Source: Candidatus Bathyarchaeota archaeon B63
Lineage (GTDB): Archaea > Thermoproteota > Bathyarchaeia > Bathyarchaeales > DTEX01
DNA: 24,055 bases
Assembly: GCA_001593845.1 (NCBI GenBank)
Contig: LUCF01000003.1
Span: 1-24,055 of the forward strand
Direction of reading: 5' to 3'
Part shown: piece by piece, positions 1-6,907 of the stretch
Layout: each line of letters begins with the position of its first letter
Numbering within the stretch: position 1 is the first letter of the stretch
Position numbers and translations under genes: made by a program
The notes under the pieces: generated by a model
The model's input: only the letters and a program-made list of their open reading frames with translations
Told to the model about the DNA's origin: nothing
Database searches by the model: none

Positions 1-9
1 GTCTGGGGG

Positions 10-573
10 ATGGAAGGCCGGTTGGAGTTCAAGATTGGAGATGCTAAGGTCCGGATCATACAAGGGGACATAACTGAGCAGGAGACGGATGCGATAGTCA
101 ACGCGGCGAACAGCAGTCTAATGGGGGGCGGAGGGGTGGACGGCGCGATCCACAGGAAGGGCGGGCCTAAGATCTTGGAGGAGTGCAAGAGGATCCGCGA
201 GACAGAGTGGCCGGATGGCCTGCCGACCGGGAAGGCTGTAATAACGACCGGGGGAAATCTGAAGGCGAAGTACGTGATCCACACAGTCGGCCCTGTCTGG
301 AGGGGAGGAGGCCGAGGGGAGCCTGAGCTGCTCGCCGAGGCATACAGGAACTCCCTGAAGCTCGCAGCCTCTAAGGGTCTGAGGACGGTCGCCTTCCCCG
401 CCATAAGCACGGGGGCCTACGGCTACCCAAAGGATAAGGCCGCTGAGGTTGCATTGAGGACTGTCAGAGATTTTCTGGAGGAGGAAGGCGGACTCGACGA
501 GGTCATCTTCGTCCTCTTCACGGAGCCCACGCTCAGGATATTCGAGGAGAAGGCGAAGGAGATCCTAGCATAG
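10..573 (+). CDS. Macrodomain protein, probable O-acetyl-ADP-ribose deacetylase / ADP-ribosyl hydrolase
   Basis: A 187-residue protein that is a single macrodomain. The ADP-ribose-binding signatures are visible in order: GDIT at residues 19-22, the NAANSSL-MGGGGVDGAIH stretch at 31-48 (Asn and Gly-rich loop of the MacroD/YmdB type), and the phosphate-binding loop STGAYGYP at 133-140. Family members cleave O-acetyl-ADP-ribose or remove ADP-ribose from proteins and nucleic acids in the cytoplasm. The start ATG follows a G-rich stretch and leaves only a few residues before the first strand; the frame is open to the window edge, so a slightly longer protein is possible. The next open frame, an AbrB-like fragment, lies directly after the TAG stop in the same frame. 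Family assignment is firm, exact substrate is not. Confidence 0.93.
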   Translation: MEGRLEFKIGDAKVRIIQGDITEQETDAIVNAANSSLMGGGGVDGAIHRKGGPKILEECKRIRETEWPDGLPTGKAVITTGGNLKAKYVIHTVGPVWRGGGRGEPELLAEAYRNSLKLAASKGLRTVAFPAISTGAYGYPKDKAAEVALRTVRDFLEEEGGLDEVIFVLFTEPTLRIFEEKAKEILA

Positions 574-597
574 AGAAGCCGAGGAGCCCGGCTCATC

Positions 598-819
598 CTG
601 CTCATCCGAAGGGAAAAAGTAGGATCGAAGGGTAAGATCCTCCCATCCAAGAAGCTCAGGGAGAAGGTAGGCTTAAAAGCCGGAGACCCAATCGAGATCA
701 CAGCGAACAGGGACATCCTGATCGTGAAGTCCGCACCTTACCCGCTAAAGGAACTTAAGAGAATCGCTGATCGCCAAATACTCAAAGAAGCATCCGAGAA
801 GATCCTCAAAACCCGCTGA
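598..819 (+). pseudogene. AbrB/SpoVT-like DNA-binding domain ORF lacking a standard start codon
   Basis: The frame encodes VGSKGKILPSKKLREKVGL followed by KAGDPIEITANRDILIVKS, the swapped-hairpin AbrB pattern (consensus VxSKGQIxIPKxIRExLGLxxGD), then a basic C-terminal helix, and stops with TGA at 817-819. Such proteins are transcription factors or antitoxins. No ATG, GTG or TTG exists in frame between the macrodomain stop (571-573) and the domain; only CTG (598) or ATC codons are available. A GAGGAG motif at 581-586 sits 8-12 bases before them, so a rare start is possible; otherwise the gene has lost its start. It has the usual P replaced: LPSKK instead of IPKK. The listed start is a guess. 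Domain identity is likely, function and expression unclear. Confidence 0.55.
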
Positions 820-849
820 TCCCCGCCCAATTAGGAAGAGCGGAAAACG

Positions 850-1656
850 ATGAGCGGTTCATCCGTAAATCTCCCGAGATACGTGAGCCTACTGAAGAAC
901 CTACGCGGAGTCGCCTTCTTCGATCCGGACGCGCCGTTCCCCCTCGAGGAAGTAAAGTGGCTGAAGAAGAGATACAAGTACAGGAACATAGGCATACCTC
1001 AGAGCTTGATGGCCGCCATCAAGCCTGAGATGAGGAACCTCCTACGGGGAAGGCCGTTCGAGGTTCTCGATTCCCCACTTCCGGAAATCGAGGAGTTGAT
1101 CCGGAGGGTCTCTGAAGCCCGGCCTGAATTCCCGAGATACGTGATCGAATCCCTAACCCTAACCTCATGCTATGTGAATGCGCTTATCATACTGGGGAGG
1201 GAGTCGCTTCCCATACTAGATCCATTCATCGCCTGGGCCTTGAGATCAACAGCCGAGCTGGACGAGGTTGAGGTGAAGCGGAACCTACGCATAATAGGAT
1301 ACGCGATCACGGATTTTCATAACGAGAACTCGGAGGAGGCATATGGCATGCTGAGGAGCACCGCGGAGAGGATCAGGAGGGGAGAAGACCCAGCCGAGGT
1401 CAGAGGGGAGATCGAGGAGTTCACTGAGGAAAGGGGGAGGCTGGCACGTGATGATGGGGAGAAGAGGTTCTGGAGGCTCAGGCAGGCTGGCGGCGGGGAG
1501 GAGAGGATAGTTATAGCCTACCTCGACTTGGCATCCCTCATCTTGAGGGCTCTCCTCCGAGACGACGCCTCAAGCCTCGTGAACCTCGTAGTCGGGAGCA
1601 CACAGAACCTCAGCATGGCGCTGAGCTTGATCCCGGCCTTCGTACTCGAGGCTTAA
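850..1656 (+). CDS. Hypothetical protein, 268 aa, mostly helical
   Basis: I do not recognise this protein. It is soluble-looking, charged and predicted mainly alpha-helical, with no cysteine cluster, nucleotide-binding motif or signal peptide. The central part (residues about 165-215) is very rich in Glu and Arg and could be a helical hairpin or coiled region; the last 50 residues are hydrophobic and helical (LASLILRALLRDD...LALSLIPAFVLEA type composition). The ATG start follows a purine-rich GGAAGAG at 833-839 at workable ribosome-binding distance. Codon use matches neighbouring genes, so it is very probably a real gene. It stands alone between the AbrB-like fragment and the cupin gene, and nothing in the context points to a role. 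Confidence 0.75.
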   Translation: MSGSSVNLPRYVSLLKNLRGVAFFDPDAPFPLEEVKWLKKRYKYRNIGIPQSLMAAIKPEMRNLLRGRPFEVLDSPLPEIEELIRRVSEARPEFPRYVIESLTLTSCYVNALIILGRESLPILDPFIAWALRSTAELDEVEVKRNLRIIGYAITDFHNENSEEAYGMLRSTAERIRRGEDPAEVRGEIEEFTEERGRLARDDGEKRFWRLRQAGGGEERIVIAYLDLASLILRALLRDDASSLVNLVVGSTQNLSMALSLIPAFVLEA

Positions 1657-1735
1657 AGGAGCCCTACTCGCATGCCATGAATCGCTCAGCCGCCGAGGCC
1701 TCTGTTGAGATAAGCCGCCATCCATACGGAGACAA

Positions 1736-1745
1736 ACTTAAATAT
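1736..1745 (+). promoter_or_regulatory. Archaeal TATA box for the cupin gene
   Basis: ACTTAAATAT lies 38-47 bases before the cupin ATG in an otherwise GC-rich gap. Archaeal initiation about 25 bases downstream would give a leader of roughly 15 bases containing GGTGGT, which could serve as the ribosome-binding site. Confidence 0.55.
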
Positions 1746-1782
1746 GGAGTACGGGAATCACGTAGATTGGTGGTCCCCCTAA

Positions 1783-2169
1783 ATGATATATATTAAGCAT
1801 ATCCCCTCGATAAAGAAGCAGGCGATAGAGGACATGCATGGAGCCACGTCCCTCTACCAGATCTTCTGGCAATCAGACGAGCATGGGGCGAGGTTCGGCG
1901 AGAAGAAGCCCGAGCCGATGAAGTCATTCTCGAACTTCGCGAGGATAACGGTCCAGCCGGGAGGAACGAACCAGATCCACGTCCACGAGGATGTCGAGCA
2001 GGTCTACATAGTCCTGAGGGGGAGGGGAACAGTTCAAGTCGGCGATGAGAAGGCGGAGGTCAAGGCCGGAGACGCCGTCTTCCTCCCAGCGAAGGTTCCA
2101 CACGGCTTCGTGAATACCGGGGATAAGCCCGCCGTGCTCCTGCTCATCGGAACACGAGTCTACGAATAA
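1783..2169 (+). CDS. Small cupin-domain protein
   Basis: A 128-residue single-domain cupin. Motif 1 is visible as GGTNQIHVHEDVEQVYIVLRG (residues about 59-79, quoted in two overlapping parts: G-x-x-x-x-H-x-H followed by Glu), and motif 2 as GDAVFLPAKVPHGFVNTG (about 96-113), giving the usual two His, one Glu and one His set for a divalent metal. An N-terminal extension of about 50 residues precedes the barrel. Small archaeal cupins of this type include sugar isomerase-like, dioxygenase-like and purely binding proteins; the sequence does not tell which. It is a single-gene unit with its own TATA box. The family call is firm and the function open. Confidence 0.9.
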   Translation: MIYIKHIPSIKKQAIEDMHGATSLYQIFWQSDEHGARFGEKKPEPMKSFSNFARITVQPGGTNQIHVHEDVEQVYIVLRGRGTVQVGDEKAEVKAGDAVFLPAKVPHGFVNTGDKPAVLLLIGTRVYE

Positions 2170-2180
2170 GCACCTAACAA

Positions 2181-2331
2181 TCCATGGGAAGCTCAGCTCA
2201 TTTAAGACCTTAGTATCCCCGAATGGTGTGTTAATCTTCTCCTTTACAGTTGTTTCAAGAATCATTCGCTTTAAATCTATAAGTGATGCTGCGCTAAAGT
2301 CTCTTTGAATCTCTCTCCGCCGTCTATCCAT
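2181..2331 (-). other. Possible ghost coding segment in the cupin-APH gap
   Basis: The gap 2170-2346 is more A/T-rich than its flanks. On the minus strand, from an ATG at 2329-2331, about 50 codons read as a natural-looking charged helical protein (MDRRRREIQRDFSAASLIDL, then KRMILETTVKEKINTPFGD...). Beyond 2181 the same frame continues antisense to the cupin gene and looks like shadow. It may be the N-terminal remnant of a lost gene or chance. No family was recognised. Confidence 0.2.
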
Positions 2332-2346
2332 GGAGATGCCGGTTTC

Positions 2347-3372
2347 ATGCAGCAGGAGGCTATAATAGAGGCGCTGATGGACCCCGCAGCGTATGACGAG
2401 GAGATCCGCTATATAAAGATGCTTCAGACCCATATATCCTATATAATTCTGACTGGGAAATACGCATACAAAATAAAGAAGCCCGTGGACTTCGGCTTTC
2501 TAGACTTCACCACGCTTGAGAAGAGGAGATTCTACTGTGAGGAGGAGGTCAGGCTGAACCGGAGGTTATGCGGAGACATGTACGTAGGCGTTCTCCCAGT
2601 AACAATCTCAGACGGCTCGGTAAAGATAGGAGGCTCCGGGAGAACGGTGGAGTACACAGTGAAGATGAGGGAGCTCCCCCAGGAGGCCCTCATGTCGAGG
2701 CTGCTGGATAGAGACGAGGTCACGGCGGACATCATGGATCAGATTGCAAGGATACTATCAGAATTTCACAGGAAGGCTGAGACGAACAGGGAGATAGAGA
2801 GCTACGGATCAATAAGAATCCTTAGGTTCAATTGGGATGAAAACTTCGATCAGACAGGGGAGTTCATCGGGAGGACTATCAGAAAGGGGGATTACGATTT
2901 CATCCGCCGGGCTGTCCGTGGATTTCTGGATGGTAGGAGGGGCCTCTTCAAGCTGAGGCGTGATAAGGGTAGAATAAGGGAGTGCCACGGCGACCTGCAT
3001 TCCGGAAACATCTTCATAGCCGATAGGATCTACATATACGACGCTATAGAGTTCAACAAGAGATTCAGGTACTGCGATGTCGCCTCTGACATAGCCTTCC
3101 TACTCATGGACCTCGAATTCCTATCAAAGGAGAGCCTCTCCATACGCTTCCTGGATAGATACATAGAGTACAGCGGAGAGAAGGAGGACTTCCTGGAAGT
3201 ATTACCCTTCTACAAGTGCTACAGAGCCTATGTGAGGGGGAAGGTGACCAGCTTCAAACTGAACGACCCGAACATCCCAGAGGAAGAGAAGGAAACATCA
3301 AGGCAGATGGCTGAGAGATACTTCTGGATGAGCCGCCAATACGCCGAGCAGATGATCCGTGGGATCAGCTAA
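2347..3372 (+). CDS. Aminoglycoside-phosphotransferase-like kinase (COG2187 type)
   Basis: A 341-residue protein of the APH/choline-kinase fold, similar to the N-terminal half of bacterial bifunctional COG2187-COG0645 proteins. Visible landmarks: KYAYKIKKPVDFGFLDF (residues 38-54), the ATP-lysine strand typical of this subgroup; the catalytic loop CHGDLHSGNIF (213-223) with Asp216 and Asn221; and the metal-binding IYDAIEFN (230-237) with Asp232. The substrate is unknown; despite the name there is no reason to expect antibiotic resistance. I chose ATG 2347 because GGAG at 2332-2335 lies at good distance and the protein then begins with the family-like QQEAIIEALMDPAAY; a TTG at 2305 would add 14 atypical residues. 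The TAA stop overlaps the stop of the convergent P-loop kinase gene by 4 bases. Confidence 0.88.
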   Translation: MQQEAIIEALMDPAAYDEEIRYIKMLQTHISYIILTGKYAYKIKKPVDFGFLDFTTLEKRRFYCEEEVRLNRRLCGDMYVGVLPVTISDGSVKIGGSGRTVEYTVKMRELPQEALMSRLLDRDEVTADIMDQIARILSEFHRKAETNREIESYGSIRILRFNWDENFDQTGEFIGRTIRKGDYDFIRRAVRGFLDGRRGLFKLRRDKGRIRECHGDLHSGNIFIADRIYIYDAIEFNKRFRYCDVASDIAFLLMDLEFLSKESLSIRFLDRYIEYSGEKEDFLEVLPFYKCYRAYVRGKVTSFKLNDPNIPEEEKETSRQMAERYFWMSRQYAEQMIRGIS

Positions 3373-4016
3373 ACCTCATGGGCCAGCCGCTCGATCGATC
3401 TCAGCAGCGCCAGTGACTGTTCATCCCCGGTGTCGAAGTTTCTCGTCTCAACAGCTCCCGAGGAAGTATCGTATAGTATAACCGGGACGGGGTCCGAGAC
3501 TGGGCTTTCATAGACGCTCTTAACGGTCTCGTAGATCTCCATCTTCTTCACGTTCGAGAGCTCATCTGCGGAGCCCGCCCTCCTATTCAGTCTCTCCCTA
3601 ACGACCTCCTCGGGGCATCGGCACTCCACTGTGTATGCCTTGACGCCTGCCTTCAGAGCCGCTGCATAGGCCTCTTCCCTAAGCCTTCTCTTATAGAATG
3701 TCCCGTCGAGTATCACGTTGTATCCCTCTTTTAGGAGCTTCCCAACACGTCGGAGAAGCTCAGCGTATACAGATTCCTTCTGCCTCCATATCATCCGCTG
3801 ATACCTCTCCGGTATGGATTCCTGCCTGTCAAAGATCCTCTCGAGATCGTACCGCATCGGGTCGTCGGACTCTAAGACCTCATCGAGCCTCGCCGTCCTG
3901 AAGAGCTCCCTCCTTATCTGATCTGTTCTGAGGATTCTCCCCCCAAACTCGGATGATAGATAATTCGCCAATGTTGTTTTCCCGGTTCCCGGAAGACCGC
4001 AGACGATGATGAGCAT
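3369..4016 (-). CDS. P-loop kinase (COG0645 / AAA_33-like predicted kinase)
   Basis: A 215-residue nucleotide kinase-like protein. The Walker A motif GLPGTGKTT occupies residues 7-15 at the extreme N-terminus, a RTDQIRRELF segment (about 30-39) is the usual substrate/lid strand with the Asp found in polynucleotide- and zeta-toxin-like kinases, and NVILDGTFYKRRLREEA (about 99-115) is the Walker B-like strand and following helix. RERLNRR (about 140-146) is a plausible arginine-rich lid. The substrate is unknown. In many bacteria this domain is fused behind the APH-like domain encoded by the convergent neighbour; here they are separate genes on opposite strands that meet tail to tail. The start ATG is about 8 bases from the predicted transcript start, hence nearly leaderless. 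Confidence 0.88.
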   Translation of the reverse strand: MLIIVCGLPGTGKTTLANYLSSEFGGRILRTDQIRRELFRTARLDEVLESDDPMRYDLERIFDRQESIPERYQRMIWRQKESVYAELLRRVGKLLKEGYNVILDGTFYKRRLREEAYAAALKAGVKAYTVECRCPEEVVRERLNRRAGSADELSNVKKMEIYETVKSVYESPVSDPVPVILYDTSSGAVETRNFDTGDEQSLALLRSIERLAHEV

Positions 4017-4044
4017 CTCACTGAATTATGGAGACCCGCGGCGA

Positions 4045-4053
4045 CTTATATTT
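4045..4053 (-). promoter_or_regulatory. TATA box for the P-loop kinase gene
   Basis: On the minus strand the sequence reads AAATATAAG, centred about 33 bases before the ATG at 4016, giving a very short leader. It faces the divergent box at 4086-4096, which carries the same AAATATAAG core. Confidence 0.55.
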
Positions 4054-4085
4054 GCTTCTTCGCCCATGGCAGGGCATAGCGTGGA

Positions 4086-4096
4086 AATAAATATAA
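4086..4096 (+). promoter_or_regulatory. TATA box for the 215-aa hypothetical gene
   Basis: ATAAATATAAG lies about 45 bases before the ATG at 4137. Initiation about 25 bases downstream would give a leader near 20 bases. This divergent gap has two near-identical boxes 33 bases apart, so the two genes could be co-controlled. Confidence 0.5.
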
Positions 4097-4136
4097 GGAC
4101 GCTTAAGGAGAGGCCTTACTCGGTTGAGGCTGGTCC

Positions 4137-4784
4137 ATGAAGAGGATCGAGTTTAGGCTAGGAAAGAGACATCTCACACTTGAGGTTCCTCCATTCCTCA
4201 TCGACTTCCGGAAGAGGAACTTCAGCTCGATGATGACTCGGAGATTATCCGGAGGGAAGGGAACGCTCTTTTATGTTTATATAACGAGGAGGAATCAGTT
4301 ATCGAAGCTCCTCATACTGAAGGCTATGCACCCAGGGATCTTCATGCCTCCGAGACTGGAGATCAACGAGGCATTCAGCAGGGAGGAGATAAACGACTTC
4401 ATAGGCTCCGTGAGGGAGCTCGAGAAGGAATGGAAGTATCAGGATCATGGATTATGGAGGAGAAGAATCGACGATATGACGATATACATGGTTCTGGTCG
4501 TAGGGGATGACAGGTGGACCGTGAGGGCTATGGTCTCAAAGGAGGGCGTTCCCGGATATGGGGTGGAGCTCCCAGTCGACGCCCGGCTCTCTGAGAAGTT
4601 CATGAAGGAGCTGACCCCAGAGGAGTCCCGTGACTTGGAGATCCATGAGCATGGGCAAAACCGGCACTTCCACTTCACAGTCTATGAGATCGAGAGATTC
4701 ATAGACCTCGTGAAGAGGTATGATTATTACTTCGCCCGAAAAGAGACGTGGGAGCAGAGCGTAAGGATAGAAGGTCCACCCTGA
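4137..4784 (+). CDS. Hypothetical protein, 215 aa
   Basis: I do not recognise the family. The protein is a soluble, mixed alpha/beta sequence without a signal peptide or membrane segment. It opens with a short beta-rich part (MKRIEFRLGKRHLTLEVPP), contains WKYQDHGLWRRRIDD near residue 100 and ends with a His-rich segment LEIHEHGQNRHFHFTVYEI (about 168-186) that might bind metal, followed by a helix. Codon use fits the neighbours. The gene is transcribed divergently from the P-loop kinase and followed by VapBC with its own promoter, so it is probably a single-gene unit. Confidence 0.75.
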   Translation: MKRIEFRLGKRHLTLEVPPFLIDFRKRNFSSMMTRRLSGGKGTLFYVYITRRNQLSKLLILKAMHPGIFMPPRLEINEAFSREEINDFIGSVRELEKEWKYQDHGLWRRRIDDMTIYMVLVVGDDRWTVRAMVSKEGVPGYGVELPVDARLSEKFMKELTPEESRDLEIHEHGQNRHFHFTVYEIERFIDLVKRYDYYFARKETWEQSVRIEGPP

Positions 4785-4818
4785 GGAACAGCCAGGCTTC
4801 CCAGATTATTTCGGTCAA

Positions 4819-4827
4819 TTTTATAAG
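4819..4827 (+). promoter_or_regulatory. TATA box for vapBC
   Basis: TTTTATAAG lies 33-41 bases before the chosen VapB ATG, predicting a leader of about 12 bases. This distance also argues against starting VapB at the GTG at 4827, which would overlap the box. Confidence 0.55.
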
Positions 4828-4859
4828 TGTGTATTGCTTGTTGTATTACGGTGTATCGG

Positions 4860-5084
4860 ATGAGCATCATCACTGTTCGTGTTCCTAAGGAGATCAAGGA
4901 AAAACTTGAGAAGTACGATGTTAACGTAAGTGAGACCGTGAGGAGGCTCCTCTCTGAGTATCTCTCCGAACTGGAGATGAAGGGTCTAGCTGAGAGGCTT
5001 GAGCTGCTCAAGGAGCGTTTAGGCGGAAAGATAGACCCGGAAGAGATAGCCCATCTTGTACGTAAGGATAGGGAGCTAAGGTGA
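4860..5084 (+). CDS. vapB: VapB-type antitoxin
   Basis: A 74-residue antitoxin. The N-terminus MSIITVRVPKEIKEKLEKY is a ribbon strand followed by helix, NVSETVRRLLSEYLSEL is the second helix, as in ribbon-helix-helix/CopG-like DNA-binding domains; the C-terminal half (LKERLGGKIDPEEIAHLVRKD) is the charged tail that would wrap the toxin. The ATG at 4860 is preferred to upstream GTG because the strand begins immediately and because of the TATA position. Its TGA overlaps the toxin GTG by 4 bases (GTGA), implying translational coupling. Antitoxins of this class usually repress their own promoter with the toxin. Confident by pairing with VapC. Confidence 0.88.
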   Translation: MSIITVRVPKEIKEKLEKYDVNVSETVRRLLSEYLSELEMKGLAERLELLKERLGGKIDPEEIAHLVRKDRELR

Positions 5085-5515
5085 AGTTTCTTCTGGATGC
5101 TTCAGCGCTGATACCGTTAGTGACTAGGGCTGGAAAGCATCTTTTAACTCTAGCCGCCCGCGAAAGTTTATTCACGACGGATCTTGCGATCTACGAGGCT
5201 TGCAGCAGCCTATGGAAACTTTCAACGTTACTGAAGAGGATCTCATTGGTGGACGGGCTGGAAATCGCGGATACGATTAAACAATTATCAGATACCAGAA
5301 CTATTCAGACAGTAACTTTCGACGAGCTAAATCTATCACGTATCCTCAAGATGGCGGACGAGGAAGAATTGACATTCTATGATGCTTCATACATAGCCGC
5401 GGCGGAAAGCGTGGAGGCTACTCTAGTAACTGAAGATGGGACGCTGCGAAGAAGGGCAAGCAGCTATGTTAAGACTATGACGTTTGAGACCCTTAAAGGA
5501 AAGTTGGGATTATAG
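5081..5515 (+). CDS. vapC: VapC-type toxin, PIN-domain ribonuclease
   Basis: A 144-residue PIN domain. The acidic active-site residues can be assigned: Asp6 in FLLDASAL, Glu39 in AIYEACSSLWK, Asp101 in TFYDASYIAAA and Asp119 in VTEDGTLRR. This full set suggests an active Mg2+-dependent endoribonuclease, typically cutting tRNA or rRNA to arrest translation. It starts with GTG overlapping the stop of vapB, the standard order for the pair. Base composition is slightly more A/T-rich than the flanking kinase and aldolase genes, compatible with horizontal movement of the module. No inactivation is seen. Confidence 0.92.
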   Translation: MKFLLDASALIPLVTRAGKHLLTLAARESLFTTDLAIYEACSSLWKLSTLLKRISLVDGLEIADTIKQLSDTRTIQTVTFDELNLSRILKMADEEELTFYDASYIAAAESVEATLVTEDGTLRRRASSYVKTMTFETLKGKLGL

Positions 5516-5720
5516 AAGCAGCCTTATCCATGATTATGTGTCGCGGCAACACCTCTCCGGAAGTTACTAAGCCTCATATGCATCTCAAGATAAGAGGGTT
5601 CTTCTCCAGTTGTGATAACTCCTTCAAGTTTAAATATGCTTGACGAAGGATCATCTGCGAGGCCTTAATCGCCAAGCCTCAGCTGTAGAAGGCATCTCGG
5701 CTTTCATTTCCACTATAGCC
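5516..5720 (+). other. Gap after vapC with a TATA-like box and a hairpin
   Basis: No protein gene is visible here. TTTAAATATG at 5630-5639 looks like a TATA element. About 20 bases downstream, GAGGCCTT (5659-5666) can pair with AAGCCTC (5674-5680), with one bulged C and a 7-base loop. A short non-coding RNA or an additional upstream promoter for the aldolase is possible but unproven. Confidence 0.25.
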
Positions 5721-5723
5721 GAT

Positions 5724-5775
5724 AGGGAATCCCTGCCGATAAAGTTAAATGTAGAAGATTAAATCTGTTAATCTT
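5724..5775 (+). promoter_or_regulatory. Aldolase promoter with two operator-like dyads
   Basis: Three elements line up before the aldolase gene. AGGGA-A-TCCCT (5724-5734) is a perfect dyad just before the TATA-like AAAGTTAAAT (5741-5750). AAGATTAA (5755-5762) and TTAATCTT (5768-5775) form a perfect 8-base inverted repeat around ATCTG, lying over the expected transcription start near 5770. The arrangement suits repression by a dimeric regulator. The regulator is not identified. Confidence 0.45.
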
Positions 5776-5787
5776 GCAATCAGGCGG

Positions 5788-6831
5788 ATGGGTGCAACCA
5801 AGTTGAGAAAGAACGGGGTCATGACGAACGGGAAGTTCGAGGGATTGATGCACATCTCTAATCCTCAGGGGCAATTCACGATTGTGGCGACGGATCAGAG
5901 AGGCTCACTGAAGAGGATGATAAATCCTCAGAACCCAGCTGGCGTAACGCCGGAGGAGATGAAGAGGGTGAAGAGGTCTCTGATAAAGAACCTCGTCGGC
6001 AGGAAGAGCCCTGGGAGGGCAAGTGGCATACTCGTCGATCCGGACTACTCCTACGAGCGGGAATTTCTGGGGTCATGCGAGATCCGGGCTGACGTGGGCA
6101 TATTAATGAGCGTGGAGGCAAGCGGCTATGGTGGTAGGGGAGAATTCGCACCTGAAGTCCAGATCTTCGGGGGGCTGGACGTAGAAGAAGCCGTCCTAAA
6201 GATCAAGAAGAGAGGAGCCTCAGCCGTCAAGATGCTCGTCTATTACCGCCCGGACAGCCCCACCCGCAAGCATCAGGAGGCGATGGTCAAGGCTGTGGGG
6301 AGAGCCTGCGAAAAGTATGATATAGCCTTCCTCTTGGAGCCGGTCTCGCACTCCCTCGAGGATGGCCCGCATAAGAAACGCGATCCGAAGGAGTTCTCGG
6401 AGATCAGACCCAAGATCGTGATAGAGACCGCTAGGGAGCTGACGAAGCCTGAGTACTGCGTAGACGTCTTGAAGGCGGAGTTCCCGGTTAACCTGAAGTA
6501 CGCTGAGGAGCTTGGGCAGGACCCATCTGAAGCCTGCAGGGAACTCGACGAGGCAAGCCAGATACCATGGGTGATCCTAAGCGCCGGGGTCGACTACGAG
6601 GAGTTCAAGGAGAACCTCAAGTACGCCGTCAGCAACGGCGCTTCAGGCTTCCTCTGCGGCCGGGCGATATGGAAGGAGGCGGTCGGAAGAGAGGACATGG
6701 ACGAGTTTCTCCTCACAGTCGGGGTTAAGAGGCTTAACGAGCTGGTGGACATAGTGGACGAGAAGGCCGAGCCCTGGTACAAGAGGTACGTCGACTCGAT
6801 AAGCGAGATCGAGATCATACGGGGAGAATAA
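5788..6831 (+). CDS. LacD/YihT-type class I aldolase (COG3684)
   Basis: A 347-residue TIM-barrel aldolase of the tagatose-1,6-bisphosphate aldolase family, which also includes sulfofructosephosphate aldolase YihT. The hallmark ATDQRGSL (residues 34-41) lies on the first strand, SAVKMLVYYRPD (145-156) and FLLEPVSHSL (181-190) are inner strands, and VDVLKAEFPVN (225-235) carries Lys229, the expected Schiff-base lysine. WVILSAGVDYEEF (about 257-269) is the phosphate-binding strand. It would cleave a ketose (bis)phosphate to DHAP plus an aldehyde; sugar identity cannot be read. ATG 5788 fits the promoter spacing; ATG 5821 is an alternative that loses 11 non-conserved residues. The operator-like promoter suggests carbon-source control. 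Confidence 0.88.
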   Translation: MGATKLRKNGVMTNGKFEGLMHISNPQGQFTIVATDQRGSLKRMINPQNPAGVTPEEMKRVKRSLIKNLVGRKSPGRASGILVDPDYSYEREFLGSCEIRADVGILMSVEASGYGGRGEFAPEVQIFGGLDVEEAVLKIKKRGASAVKMLVYYRPDSPTRKHQEAMVKAVGRACEKYDIAFLLEPVSHSLEDGPHKKRDPKEFSEIRPKIVIETARELTKPEYCVDVLKAEFPVNLKYAEELGQDPSEACRELDEASQIPWVILSAGVDYEEFKENLKYAVSNGASGFLCGRAIWKEAVGREDMDEFLLTVGVKRLNELVDIVDEKAEPWYKRYVDSISEIEIIRGE

Positions 6832-6866
6832 AAGAGCCCATCAAGGTTCACCTGCTCACCGCTAAG

Positions 6867-6871
6867 TTTTT
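6867..6871 (+). terminator. Short T-run after the aldolase gene
   Basis: A TTTTT run about 35 bases after the aldolase stop, in the 76-base gap between convergent genes. Archaeal transcription can end on short T-runs without a hairpin; weak evidence. Confidence 0.25.
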
Positions 6872-6907
6872 CATACAGCGAATAAGCCGGCGCCGAGGCG
6901 TTATCAT

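Noticed and set aside
571..573. TAG as a sense codon (pyrrolysine-like) joining the macrodomain and AbrB frames
   Set aside because: TAG ends vapC, ogg2, the YkgJ gene, nre and the OPT-like gene at natural C-termini, so it works as a normal stop.
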